This document shows, piece by piece, positions 1 to 6,245 of a stretch of 7,570 bases of DNA (position 1 is its first letter; the number at the start of each line of letters is the position of its first letter). The notes beneath the pieces were generated by a model. It saw nothing but the letters and a program-made list of their open reading frames with translations. It searched no databases and was not told the origin of the DNA. Origin of the DNA: Rhizobium sp. Q54 (lineage in GTDB: Bacteria; Pseudomonadota; Alphaproteobacteria; Rhizobiales; Beijerinckiaceae). The stretch lies in NCBI GenBank assembly GCA_945903655.1, contig CAMDOY010000165.1, forward strand, positions 1-7,570, in the 5' to 3' direction. A program made the translations under genes and the position numbers.

Positions 1-147
1 CTTGGTTGTGTTTGTGTTCACAACCCAGCTTGACCGAGCGAACCGTCGATGACCACCGCCAGCTGCACGCTCGCTACGGCGCTATGGGGAGCGCGCTTCG
101 CGGGCGTCTGGCTAACATCCTGCTACACCACGTGGGGGGACACGACC
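1..147 (-). mobile_element. IS256-family (Mutator) insertion sequence, 5' end, partial at window edge
   Basis: Read on the minus strand, the stretch begins GGTCGTGTCCCCCCACGTGG and runs toward the window edge. It is the reverse complement of 6674-6819 with about 11 differences, one of them a single-base indel. The 6674 copy leads straight into an IS256-family transposase, so this is the terminal repeat and untranslated leader of a related element. Its transposase would lie to the left of the window. The inner boundary is placed at 147 because the tolC reading frame keeps family sequence up to the CGC codon at 148-150 and loses it exactly at the GGTCGTG terminus. The two copies share a terminus and leader but differ enough to be separate arrivals or old copies. 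The far end and any target duplication cannot be seen. Confidence 0.85.
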
Positions 148-1377
148 GCGCTGGCCGACCTTGGCCTCTTCGCGCACGCCCTCCAGAGCGATTTCATTGG
201 CGCGCACCTGCGCCTGGAAGGACTGTATGGTGAGTTTCGTCGTCTGAAACCCGCCCCAGGCGGCGATGACGCCGGAGCGAACGGCTTCGCGTTGCTGATC
301 GGCCTGCAAACGCGCCTGACCAACGAGTTCCTTGGCCTGACGAATCGCCGAATAGGTGGCGCCGCCCTCATAAAGGGGCACGCTCAGCGTCGCCACAGCA
401 GACCAGGTTTTGTTTTGATAGTTGGGAAATCCACTGGGCTCACGGCTCACCGAGGCCGAACCCGTGGCTGTGACGGTGGGAAGCAGAGCGCCTTCCTGCA
501 CGGTCACATTCAATAAGGCGACGTCAACCGCATGAAGCGCCGCCTGAATTCTCGGATGCTCCTTTTGCGACAGGGCCATGGCGGAATCAAGACTGCGCGG
601 CAGCAAGGGTTCGACGGGACGGGCGGGTTCGAGATTGCGAGGTTGCTCGCCAATGACCTGACGATAGATCGCGATGCTGTTCTGCAAATCAAACCGCGCC
701 TGGAACGCATTGGCTTGCCCCTGCGCCAGCGACGCCTGGGCCTGCGCCACATCGGTGCGGGTCACTTCGCCAACCTGGAAGCGATCTTCGGTCTGTTTGA
801 GCTGCTCTTTGAGGACATCGACGTTGTTGTTCTGCAACTGCAGCAGCGCCGTGTCGCGCAGCACGTTCATATAGGCGGTGGATGCGGCCGCCAGAACCTC
901 CTGTTCGGCGAGACGAAGGGTCTCGCGCGACTGCATCACCGTGGATTCCGCCTGCCGAACGGTATTGCCAGTGCGACCGCCATTATAGAGCGTCTGCGAC
1001 AAGGTCAGACTGTTGACGCGGGGCACGGTGTTGGAATCAGTTCTCACAACGCCCCGATCAACGGTTTTTGTTGATGCCAACCCGATGCTGGACGATGCGG
1101 ACATGGTGGGCCGCCATCCCGCCGTCGCCCGCGGCACCCCCTCATCCGCCGCGCGCGTCGCCGCTCGCTGCTGATTGAGATCGGGATTATAACCGTAAGC
1201 CTTCGCCAGGGCGCCAGACATGGTCTCAGCGCTCGCGGACCCATGAAAAACAATTGAAAAAACAGAAAGAACCAGCAGCGAACCCAAGCTGGCGAACAAC
1301 TCTTGCCTTCTTGCGTCTGGTTTCAGACGCGAGGGTGCGACAGCCCGACGCAAGGCGTCGTTCGATAAAAAGGGCAC
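112..1377 (-). pseudogene. tolC: TolC-family outer-membrane efflux protein, 3' end removed by IS insertion
   Basis: This is a trimeric outer-membrane channel of the TolC/OEP family, which exports drugs or type I secretion substrates together with an inner-membrane pump and an adaptor. The start is GTG at 1377 with GGAG 9 nt upstream. Residues about 25-50 form a signal peptide ending GSASA. Two homologous OEP repeats follow: residues 52-240, with LYNGGRTGN near 130 and RFQVGEVTRTDVAQAQ near 199-214, and residues 262-410, with PLYEGG at 334-339. Native sequence stops at KVGQR (410). The matching point in the first repeat continues into the conserved T-D-V-A-Q-A-Q helix, so the equivalent helix and C-terminus, probably 50-70 residues, are missing. 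The last 11 residues (GRVPPRGVAGC) and the stop come from the IS terminus. The product is probably unstable or non-functional. It lies downstream of the pcm-like gene on the same strand. The family call is firm; the exact symbol is by family. Confidence 0.9.
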
Positions 1378-1508
1378 CGTGAACGGCTCCAGCTATGATG
1401 AGAGAATGCTAAGCGACGGCGAGGTCAGAGCGCAGGACTCATTCCACAAAGGTGACGGCCTGGACACTAACGCAACGACCGTCATGAATCATATTACAAT
1501 GAACGTAC

Positions 1509-1536
1509 TTAATAAAAAATGAAACGAGTGATGCAA
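1509..1536 (-). promoter_or_regulatory. Candidate sigma70-type promoter for tolC
   Basis: On the minus strand, TTGCAT (1531-1536) and TATTAA (1509-1514) are separated by 16 nt, inside the 178-nt gap between the pcm-like gene and tolC. The gap is much more AT-rich than the genes around it, and no small gene is apparent in it. Each hexamer matches the consensus only moderately. tolC may equally be transcribed from the promoter upstream of the pcm-like gene. Confidence 0.3.
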
Positions 1537-1555
1537 CAATACGACGGCGGTGACT

Positions 1556-2251
1556 TCAGAATTGGAATTGCGCCTTGCGCACGAACCCCTCAAGAACGGG
1601 GGCCGCCGCGTCGAACAGAAAACGGGAACTGACATCCGATCCGACCCGGTCGAAACGTACGGCCTTTGCGGAGCGCCCGACCTGTCCGGGCGACCGCATC
1701 ACGCATACCAGACGCCCGCCAGGCGCCATTTGTGTGAACAGGGTTTCGAGCCCCTCCTCGACGGCGCCATTGACCAGAATCACGTCAAAGGGCCCTTCGC
1801 CCGCCGCGCCCTGGGTCAGAGGCCCCGTAACGCTGCGGACGGATTCGAGACCAAGCGCCTGAGCGTTTGCAGCTATGGCGGCGCTGAAGCCGGGATGACA
1901 TTCGAGCGCGACGACCGATCCGGCAAGCTGGGCAAGAAGCGCCGCCGAATAGCCGGCGCCCCCACCGACATCAAGGACCCTGCAGCCCATGTCGACATCA
2001 GCGGCCTGAATCAGGCGAGCCAGCACCATGGGGGTCAGAAGCGCACGGCTATGGCCATCGCTCGAAACCGTCTGAGCCGCATCAGAATAGACCACCGCCA
2101 GATCGGTTGCCGCCATGAAGGCTTCGCGGGGGGTCGTCATGAAGGCGTCGAGGACCCCCAGATCCGTCACCTCAAAGGTCCGCAACTGGCAATCCACCAT
2201 CGTCTTGCGGCGGTCGGCAGGCTGGGTTGAGACAGGCGAAAAGTCGAGCAT
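1556..2251 (-). CDS. Protein-L-isoaspartate O-methyltransferase-family (PCMT-like) SAM methyltransferase
   Basis: This is a 231-residue cytoplasmic class I SAM-dependent methyltransferase of the PCMT family (COG2518). True PCMTs methylate L-isoaspartyl residues so that damaged proteins can be repaired. The N-terminus carries MVDCQLRTFEV (18-28), typical of the alphaproteobacterial version. Motif I is VLDVGGGAGYSAALLA (92-107), the acidic ribose-binding residue is probably E117 (VALECHP), the motif II region is FDVILVNGAVEEG (155-167), and PGGRLVCV is at 177-184. In place of the canonical S-x-P substrate motif it has RALLTPMVLA (69-78), so isoaspartyl activity is doubtful. The ATG at 2251 has GGAG 7 nt upstream and a good promoter close by. 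The tolC gene lies downstream on the same strand, an arrangement I recall as common in rhizobia-type genomes. The family is sure; the substrate is not. Confidence 0.9.
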   Translation of the reverse strand: MLDFSPVSTQPADRRKTMVDCQLRTFEVTDLGVLDAFMTTPREAFMAATDLAVVYSDAAQTVSSDGHSRALLTPMVLARLIQAADVDMGCRVLDVGGGAGYSAALLAQLAGSVVALECHPGFSAAIAANAQALGLESVRSVTGPLTQGAAGEGPFDVILVNGAVEEGLETLFTQMAPGGRLVCVMRSPGQVGRSAKAVRFDRVGSDVSSRFLFDAAAPVLEGFVRKAQFQF

Positions 2252-2276
2252 GGCAAGGCTCCAGGAAGACGCGCGC

Positions 2277-2305
2277 TTTATACGGAGCGCGCAGCCTCCT
2301 GTCCA
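2277..2305 (-). promoter_or_regulatory. Sigma70-type promoter of the pcm-like/tolC unit
   Basis: On the minus strand, TGGACA (2300-2305) and TATAAA (2277-2282) are spaced by exactly 17 nt; each hexamer has five of six consensus bases. Transcription would begin near 2270, giving a leader of about 18 nt that contains the GGAG sequence before the ATG at 2251. The -10 overlaps one edge of a perfect inverted repeat, GCGCGCT (2271-2277) and AGCGCGC (2286-2292), with an 8-nt loop. Confidence 0.6.
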
Positions 2306-2339
2306 TGCCAGCCCGGCCTCAACCTTTGTTTGTCCCGCG

Positions 2340-2807
2340 TCAGGCGCCTTTCAATCGCTTGGCGCACTCGCTGTAATAGCCCCCGCCCTTTTTCATCCAG
2401 GGCAGGCCAGCGTTCGCGCCCGAGGCCTTGTTGGCCTGGTATTGGTCGCGGCAGGTGTGCATACGCGCGGTCCCCGCCCGTTCGCTGGCGTATTTCTCCG
2501 CAACCGCTTTCGGGAACACGGCGGCGCTCGCAGTGACTGGCGAGGCCGCCGGGGATGCGGGCGGCGGCGTCTTCAAAGGATTGGCGGCGGTTGAAGCGGG
2601 CGGGACTGCAGCGACCTGCGAGGGCGCCTCATCGCTGCACTTGGCCTTTCGGAAATCATTCCATTTCAAGCCGCCAAGCGTTCCGGCCTGTTGCGCCTCC
2701 TTGTATTTGGCGCGGCATTCCCTGGCGGTCAGCGCCTGAGCAGGGGCGAAAGCCGCCCCGACAGCCATACCAAAGAGAACTGCGCCGAAAGTGTTGCGAA
2801 CCAGCAT
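2340..2807 (-). CDS. Small secreted/periplasmic protein with two Cys-Tyr-Gly-Leu-Trp-Cys repeats, function unknown
   Basis: I do not recognise a named function. The start is ATG 2807 rather than GTG 2822, because a strong purine-rich GAGGAGAGGGAG stretch lies immediately upstream of the ATG and overlaps the GTG. The product has 155 residues. Residues 1-25 form a signal peptide ending APAQA, so it is exported. The mature protein has two similar segments joined by a Pro/Ala-rich linker (about 62-99). Segment one (28-57) reads C31-RAKYKEAQQAGTLGGLKW-NDFRKAKC57. Segment two (117-148) reads C119-RDQYQANKASGANAGLPW-...-C148. Each keeps C-R-x-x-Y, a Gly before Leu, an invariant Trp and a closing Cys, suggesting one disulfide per unit. 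The product ends KRLKGA. Its promoter is not obvious. It probably belongs to an uncharacterised family of small secreted proteins in the Hyphomicrobiales. Confidence 0.8.
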   Translation of the reverse strand: MLVRNTFGAVLFGMAVGAAFAPAQALTARECRAKYKEAQQAGTLGGLKWNDFRKAKCSDEAPSQVAAVPPASTAANPLKTPPPASPAASPVTASAAVFPKAVAEKYASERAGTARMHTCRDQYQANKASGANAGLPWMKKGGGYYSECAKRLKGA

Positions 2808-2863
2808 GCTCCCTCTCCTCACATGGGCGAGGCCATCGCGTTATCTGCGATTGACCCGCAAAC

Positions 2864-3079
2864 TCAGGGCTTGAGCCTGGCTCCACTGGGGGATCTTCCC
2901 GCCCCACTCCGCGCCAACAGACCTTGAATGAACGACAAGCCTGAATGATCCTGCGCCCTGATGAAAACAGCATAGCCCAAAAGAAGAATGGCGATCACCC
3001 CCAACGCAACAAATATTGCATTACAGTTGATGCAAAGTCCGTCATGGCCAGTGGTTGGTCGCCGCAGAAGCGCCGCCAT
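2864..3079 (-). CDS. Possible small single-pass membrane protein
   Basis: This is a weakly supported 71-codon ORF. Reading from ATG 3079 it has a polar N-terminus, then one strong hydrophobic segment, AIFVALGVIAILLLGYAVFI (about residues 21-40), then a polar, Arg-rich tail ending in GARLKP. No convincing Shine-Dalgarno sequence precedes the ATG. A TTG or GTG just inside the hydrophobic stretch could be used instead, which would give a protein of under 50 residues. Codon use is not clearly of the GC3-rich style of the neighbours. It runs opposite to the EcsC-family gene and lies between that gene and the secreted repeat-protein gene. It could equally be non-coding. Confidence 0.25.
   Translation of the reverse strand: MAALLRRPTTGHDGLCINCNAIFVALGVIAILLLGYAVFIRAQDHSGLSFIQGLLARSGAGRSPSGARLKP
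3016..3035. repeat. Perfect inverted repeat TTGCAT-N8-ATGCAA, candidate operator
   Basis: The 6-bp arms at 3016-3021 and 3030-3035 are perfect inverted copies around an 8-nt AT-rich spacer. The site sits about 80 nt upstream of the preferred EcsC-family start, between two divergent genes. The size and symmetry suit a dimeric repressor. I cannot name a regulator, and 6-bp arms can arise by chance. Confidence 0.3.
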
Positions 3080-3112
3080 GACGTCAACCAGTCGCCGAAC
3101 CGGATCAGTCCC

Positions 3113-3979
3113 ATGAAGCCTGTGACAGCGCTTTCCAATGTGCCACCTGATATCGCCAGCCACGATCTGGCTGCGCTCAAGGAGGCCGTGAGGACGCTTG
3201 AAAAGTCAGGCTTCCTCGGTTCGCTCACCCATCTTCTGGGGCGGCAAATCTCGACCCTTGGCCAATATGCGCCCGAAAAGATGCGGAACGCCGCCTCTCA
3301 GATCGCCACACGCGCCCTTGAGGCCGCCATGACTGCGGCCCTGAGCAGCCTTCCATCGGGGCGGCGCCCCTCCTCATCCCTGCTGCACAGGGCTGCTGTG
3401 ACTGCCACGGGCGCTATCGGCGGCGTCTTTGGAATGGCGGCGCTTCCGCTGGAATTGCCAACCTCCACCGTTCTGATGTTGCGCTCGATCGCCGACATCG
3501 CGCGCGCGGAAGGCGAGGATCTCGACGCCCCCGAAACCGCCCTCGCCTGTCTGGCTGTTTTCGCCCTGGGTGGCCGGACCCCGCAGGATGATCAGCTGGA
3601 CAGCGCCTATTTCGCCGTGCGTCTGGCCTTGGCTGAGACCATATCGGAAGCCAGCCATTATATCGGCAGGGGCGCTGTGGATATGGCGGCGCCCCCGATC
3701 GTCAAACTCATGTCCATCATCGCCAAGCGCTATGGGCTGGCGCTCTCGCAGAAGATGGCGGCGCAGGTGGTTCCGGTCGTCGGCGCCCTTGGCGGCGCCA
3801 TGGTGAACCTCTGGTTCGTCCATCATCTCGAACGCATCGCGCAGGGTCACTTTACCGTGAGGCGGCTGGAGCGCGCCTATGGGACGCAGGCCGTGCGCGC
3901 GGCTTATGAGCAAATAAAACGTGATCTGCTCCCGCCGGACCCGATCAAAGGCGCGACCCGTCCAGACGCCATGGGTTGA
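3113..3979 (+). CDS. EcsC-family protein
   Basis: The family is named after Bacillus EcsC, encoded next to an ABC transporter; its molecular role is unresolved and it is probably membrane-associated. The product has 288 residues from ATG 3113. Family features are GAIGGVFGMAALPLELP (100-116), LMLRSIADIARAEGEDL (121-137), ALACLAVFALGG (143-154), AYFAVRLALAE (165-175), and the C-terminal block VPVVGALGGAMVNLWF (220-235) followed by GHFTVRRLERAYG (245-257). Two weakly hydrophobic, Gly/Ala-rich helices (about 98-125 and 217-236) could sit in or on the membrane. Earlier in-frame ATGs (2945, 3044) add a low-complexity, family-unlike N-terminus. No start has a strong Shine-Dalgarno sequence, so the exact start is uncertain. 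The stop overlaps a TTGACA that may drive the downstream binding-protein genes. The gene probably forms its own unit. Confidence 0.88.
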   Translation: MKPVTALSNVPPDIASHDLAALKEAVRTLEKSGFLGSLTHLLGRQISTLGQYAPEKMRNAASQIATRALEAAMTAALSSLPSGRRPSSSLLHRAAVTATGAIGGVFGMAALPLELPTSTVLMLRSIADIARAEGEDLDAPETALACLAVFALGGRTPQDDQLDSAYFAVRLALAETISEASHYIGRGAVDMAAPPIVKLMSIIAKRYGLALSQKMAAQVVPVVGALGGAMVNLWFVHHLERIAQGHFTVRRLERAYGTQAVRAAYEQIKRDLLPPDPIKGATRPDAMG

Positions 3980-4005
3980 CATCAAGGCCCCGCCTCCTGT
4001 TTGTT
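3976..4005 (+). promoter_or_regulatory. Possible promoter of the binding-protein pair
   Basis: A perfect TTGACA (3976-3981) overlaps the EcsC-family stop codon, about 50 nt before the first binding-protein start. The -10 region 17-18 nt downstream (around 3999-4005, TTTGTT) is poor, so the call rests mainly on the -35 hexamer and its position. Confidence 0.25.
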
Positions 4006-4028
4006 CGCACCATCCACGGGAGGTATTC

Positions 4029-5066
4029 ATGTCCATGCGCCTGAAGCGCTTGATCAGCGCCACACTGGCCCTTGTCGCGCCAGCCTTTTTCCAGGCCGCC
4101 GCCGCAAATCCCGTCGAGGATTTCTACAAGGGGAAAAACCTCGAAATGGTGGTCCCCACCTCGCCGGGCGGCGATTATGACATTCGCGGTCGCCTGGTGG
4201 CCCGCCACCTCGGACGCTTCATCCCGGGCAATCCGAACATCGTGGCGCGCAACATGCCGGGCGGGCTCGGCGTGGCCGCCGCCAATTATCTGGCGCGCGT
4301 GGCGCCCCGCGACGGGACGGTTCTGCACGCCATCTTCCAGAACATGCCGGTGCTGCAGGCTATCGGCGCCCAAGGGGTCGAGTTCGACGTCCGCCGCTTC
4401 GGCTGGATCGGCAACACCACCAACAGCCCCAATGTCATCAACTCTTGGCACACCACGGGCATCAAGAGCATCCAGGATGTGATGACACGCGAACTGGTGG
4501 TTGGCGCGCCGGGCGCGGCCTCGACGTCCTATATCTATCCTGCTGCGCTGAATGCGCTGGTGGGAACCAAGTTCAAGATCGTCGCGGGCTATCCCGGCGG
4601 CAATGATGTGAATCTGGCCATGGAGAAGGGCGAAGTGGGCGGGCGGGGCTCCAACAGCTGGGCCTCATGGAAGAGCGGCCATCCCCATTGGCTCGCGGAG
4701 AAGAAGGTCACGATCCTCGTCCAGATCGGCTTGCAGCGCGCGCCCGATCTGCCGGACGTGCCGCTCATGCTGGAGCTGGCGAAGAATGACGAGGACAGGC
4801 AAGTGCTCACCTTCATGTCCGCCGACATGGGCATCTCCCGCGCCTTCGTGACGACCTATGACATGCCCCCCGCCCGTCTGGAGGCCCTGCGCAACGCCTT
4901 CGACAAGATGCTCAAGGACCCCGACTTCATCGCGGAAGCCGAGAAGATGAAAATGGACATCAGCCCCTCCACCGGGCTTGAGGCGCAGAAAGTGGCCGAG
5001 AGCATGCTCTCCGTGCCCCCCAATATCCTGCAGCGCGCCAAGGTGCTGTTCGAGCCGGGCAAATAG
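4029..5066 (+). CDS. Bug/TctC-family periplasmic solute-binding protein, first of a tandem pair
   Basis: This is an extracytoplasmic receptor of the tripartite tricarboxylate transporter family (COG3181). Such proteins bind small organic acids in the periplasm and deliver them to a TctA/TctB permease. The product has 345 residues. ATG 4029 is chosen because GGGAGG lies 5 nt upstream and a signal peptide follows at once (1-25, ending FQAAA). The mature protein starts with FYKGKNLEMVVPTSPGGDYD (32-51), then RLVARHLGRFIPG (55-67), NMPGG (75-79) and a PRDGT segment near 93-97; these are the ligand-pocket loops of this subfamily. The central part carries GTKFKIVAGYPGGNDVNLAM, shared almost exactly with the next gene. 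The following gene starts 3 nt after the stop, indicating translational coupling. No TctA or TctB is nearby. The ligand is unknown. Confidence 0.92.
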   Translation: MSMRLKRLISATLALVAPAFFQAAAANPVEDFYKGKNLEMVVPTSPGGDYDIRGRLVARHLGRFIPGNPNIVARNMPGGLGVAAANYLARVAPRDGTVLHAIFQNMPVLQAIGAQGVEFDVRRFGWIGNTTNSPNVINSWHTTGIKSIQDVMTRELVVGAPGAASTSYIYPAALNALVGTKFKIVAGYPGGNDVNLAMEKGEVGGRGSNSWASWKSGHPHWLAEKKVTILVQIGLQRAPDLPDVPLMLELAKNDEDRQVLTFMSADMGISRAFVTTYDMPPARLEALRNAFDKMLKDPDFIAEAEKMKMDISPSTGLEAQKVAESMLSVPPNILQRAKVLFEPGK

Positions 5067-5069
5067 GCC

Positions 5070-6095
5070 ATGAGGCGCCTGCCCTGCCTGGCGCTTATCG
5101 GCGCCTTTTCACTTCTCGCCTTCGGGCATGAATCGGCGCAGGCGGATGCGGCGGATTTCTATCGGGGCCGCACCGTTCAATTCTATATCGGCAGCGCGCC
5201 GGGCGGGGGTTACGACTTCTTTGGTCGGCTGATCGCGCGCCATCTCGGTCGCTTCATCCCCGGCAAGCCCAATGTGGTCGCGGTGAACATGCCGGGCGCG
5301 GGCGGGCTGAAGATGGCGGGCTTTCTCTACTCCATCGCCCCGAAAGACGGTTCCGCCCTGGGCATCCTCGCCCAGACGGCGCCCCTCGAACAGGCCTTTG
5401 GGGTGTCGGGCGTTCAGTTCGACGCGGCGCGCTTCACCTACATCGGCCGGGTCGCTCCGGCGGTGGAGGTCACCTACGCCTGGAACACCTCGGCGACGAA
5501 GACGCTGGAGGACGCGCGCCAGCGCGAGACCGTGATGGGCGGTGCGAGCCCGGACACCAATACGGTCATCTATCTCAATGTGCTGAACGCGCTGGCGGGC
5601 ACGAAATTCAAGATCATCAGCGGCTATCCCGGCACCGCCGAACTCAATATCGCCATGGAGCGCGGCGAGATCGAGGGAACCACCAAGACCTGGGAGGCCT
5701 TCCGCGCCGAAAATGGCGCCTGGCTGGAAAAGGGCCAGGTGCGGATCCTGCTGCAATATGCGCTCAAGAAAGCCTATGACCTCCCCGATACGCCCCTCAT
5801 GATCGATCTGGGCCGCACGCCAGAAGAGCGCGAGGCTCTGCGCTTCTTCGCCTCCGGCAATGAATTGGGACGCGGCGCCATGACCACGCCCGACGTTCCC
5901 GCAGACCGCACCGCCGCCCTGCGCGCGGCCTTCGACGCCATGGTGCGAGACCTCGAGTTTCTGGCCGAAGCCGCCCAGCGCAAGATCGATGTGAACCCCA
6001 TGGGCGGCGAGGATGTCGCCGCCATCGTGCGCGCCATCCTCAACGCCCCACCGTCCATCGTGGAGCGGGCGAAGCGGGCGCGCGAGGGGCGGTGA
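5070..6095 (+). CDS. Bug/TctC-family periplasmic solute-binding protein, second of a tandem pair
   Basis: This is a paralogue of the preceding gene and has the same predicted role as a periplasmic receptor for a tripartite tricarboxylate transporter. The product has 341 residues from ATG 5070, with a signal peptide at 1-25 (LALIGAFSLLAFGHESAQA). The mature start FYRGRTVQFYIGSAPGGGYD (30-49) aligns with the first protein, as do RLIARHLGRFIPG (53-65), NMPGAGG (73-79), PKDGS and GTKFKIISGYPG...NIAMERGEIEG. Pocket loops differ: GGGYD replaces GGDYD, and NMPGAGG replaces NMPGGLG, so the ligand preference may differ too. No separate Shine-Dalgarno sequence is clear in the 3-nt gap, so translation probably couples to the upstream gene. 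The composition falls sharply just after the stop, marking the edge of a differently derived segment. Confidence 0.92.
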   Translation: MRRLPCLALIGAFSLLAFGHESAQADAADFYRGRTVQFYIGSAPGGGYDFFGRLIARHLGRFIPGKPNVVAVNMPGAGGLKMAGFLYSIAPKDGSALGILAQTAPLEQAFGVSGVQFDAARFTYIGRVAPAVEVTYAWNTSATKTLEDARQRETVMGGASPDTNTVIYLNVLNALAGTKFKIISGYPGTAELNIAMERGEIEGTTKTWEAFRAENGAWLEKGQVRILLQYALKKAYDLPDTPLMIDLGRTPEEREALRFFASGNELGRGAMTTPDVPADRTAALRAAFDAMVRDLEFLAEAAQRKIDVNPMGGEDVAAIVRAILNAPPSIVERAKRAREGR

Positions 6096-6155
6096 TTCGG
6101 CTTAATCGCAGAAAAAACAAAGCCTACCGCAACAACTTTGGCCAGAAAAAGACAC

Positions 6156-6172
6156 TTAATTACTGTAATTAA
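6156..6172. repeat. Perfect palindrome TTAATTAC-T-GTAATTAA
   Basis: Eight-base arms flank one central base (6164). It lies about 75 nt before the preferred start of the membrane protein gene. An AT-rich palindrome of this size suits a repressor operator. Chance is less unlikely in AT-rich DNA, so the function is inferred only from position and symmetry. Confidence 0.4.
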
Positions 6173-6175
6173 AAG

Positions 6176-6190
6176 CTTTTTTCAAAAAAG
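6176..6190. repeat. Perfect palindrome CTTTTTT-C-AAAAAAG
   Basis: Seven-base arms flank a single C at 6183, four nt after the previous palindrome. It is not a classical terminator because there is no GC-rich stem. It may be part of the same regulatory site or simply an A/T tract. Confidence 0.3.
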
Positions 6191-6245
6191 TCAAAAAGAA
6201 ATTTTTTATCTTAGACAGAAAAGCGCCGTGGCGGTAAAAAAGTTG

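Larger units (their letters stand above)
2825..3112. other. Intergenic region between the secreted-repeat gene and the EcsC-family gene
   Basis: The flanking genes are divergent, so both of their promoters should lie here. The stretch becomes AT-richer around 2940-3035. It contains a weak small membrane ORF on the minus strand and a TTGCAT-N8-ATGCAA inverted repeat. Plus-strand in-frame ATGs at 2945 and 3044 extend the EcsC-family frame, but the added residues do not resemble the family. I see no RNA gene and no clear terminator. Confidence 0.5.
6096..6245. other. AT-rich leader with palindromes
   Basis: This stretch separates the second binding-protein gene from the small membrane protein gene and contrasts strongly in composition with the GC-rich genes to its left. 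It holds two perfect palindromes, described separately, and runs of A and T. A reading frame is open from a TTG at 6138, but it encodes a Lys-rich, low-complexity peptide without a Shine-Dalgarno sequence, so I treat it as non-coding. No standard terminator for the binding-protein genes is visible. Confidence 0.5.

Noticed and set aside
49..516. Plus-strand ORF of 155 codons
   Set aside because: It is antisense to tolC and the IS leader; its composition is that of a complementary-frame shadow and no family is recognisable.
532..1074. Plus-strand ORF of 180 codons inside tolC
   Set aside because: It lies wholly opposite well-matched TolC coding sequence, and its Arg/Leu/Gln-rich peptide has no signature.
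1550..2230. Plus-strand ORF of 226 codons opposite the pcm-like gene
   Set aside because: It mirrors the methyltransferase frame, whose SAM motifs are unmistakable; the opposite peptide is His/Arg/Gly-rich without motifs.
2945..3112. N-terminal extension of the EcsC-family gene from ATG 2945
   Set aside because: The extra 56 residues look unlike the family and cross the probable regulatory region; ATG 3113 gives the usual family start.
3374..4063. Minus-strand ORF of 229 codons
   Set aside because: It is antisense to the EcsC-family gene and the start of the first binding-protein gene, with no recognisable domain.
5109..5756. Minus-strand ORF of 215 codons
   Set aside because: It is antisense to the second binding-protein gene; long antisense ORFs are common in GC-rich DNA.
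6096..6140. Rho-independent terminator after the binding-protein pair
   Set aside because: Only loose 5-bp complementarities with long loops are present, with no GC-rich stem followed by a T run.
6138..6245. Extension of the membrane protein gene upstream to TTG 6138
   Set aside because: The added peptide is Lys-rich low complexity, has no Shine-Dalgarno sequence and overlaps the palindromes; ATG 6246 fits better.
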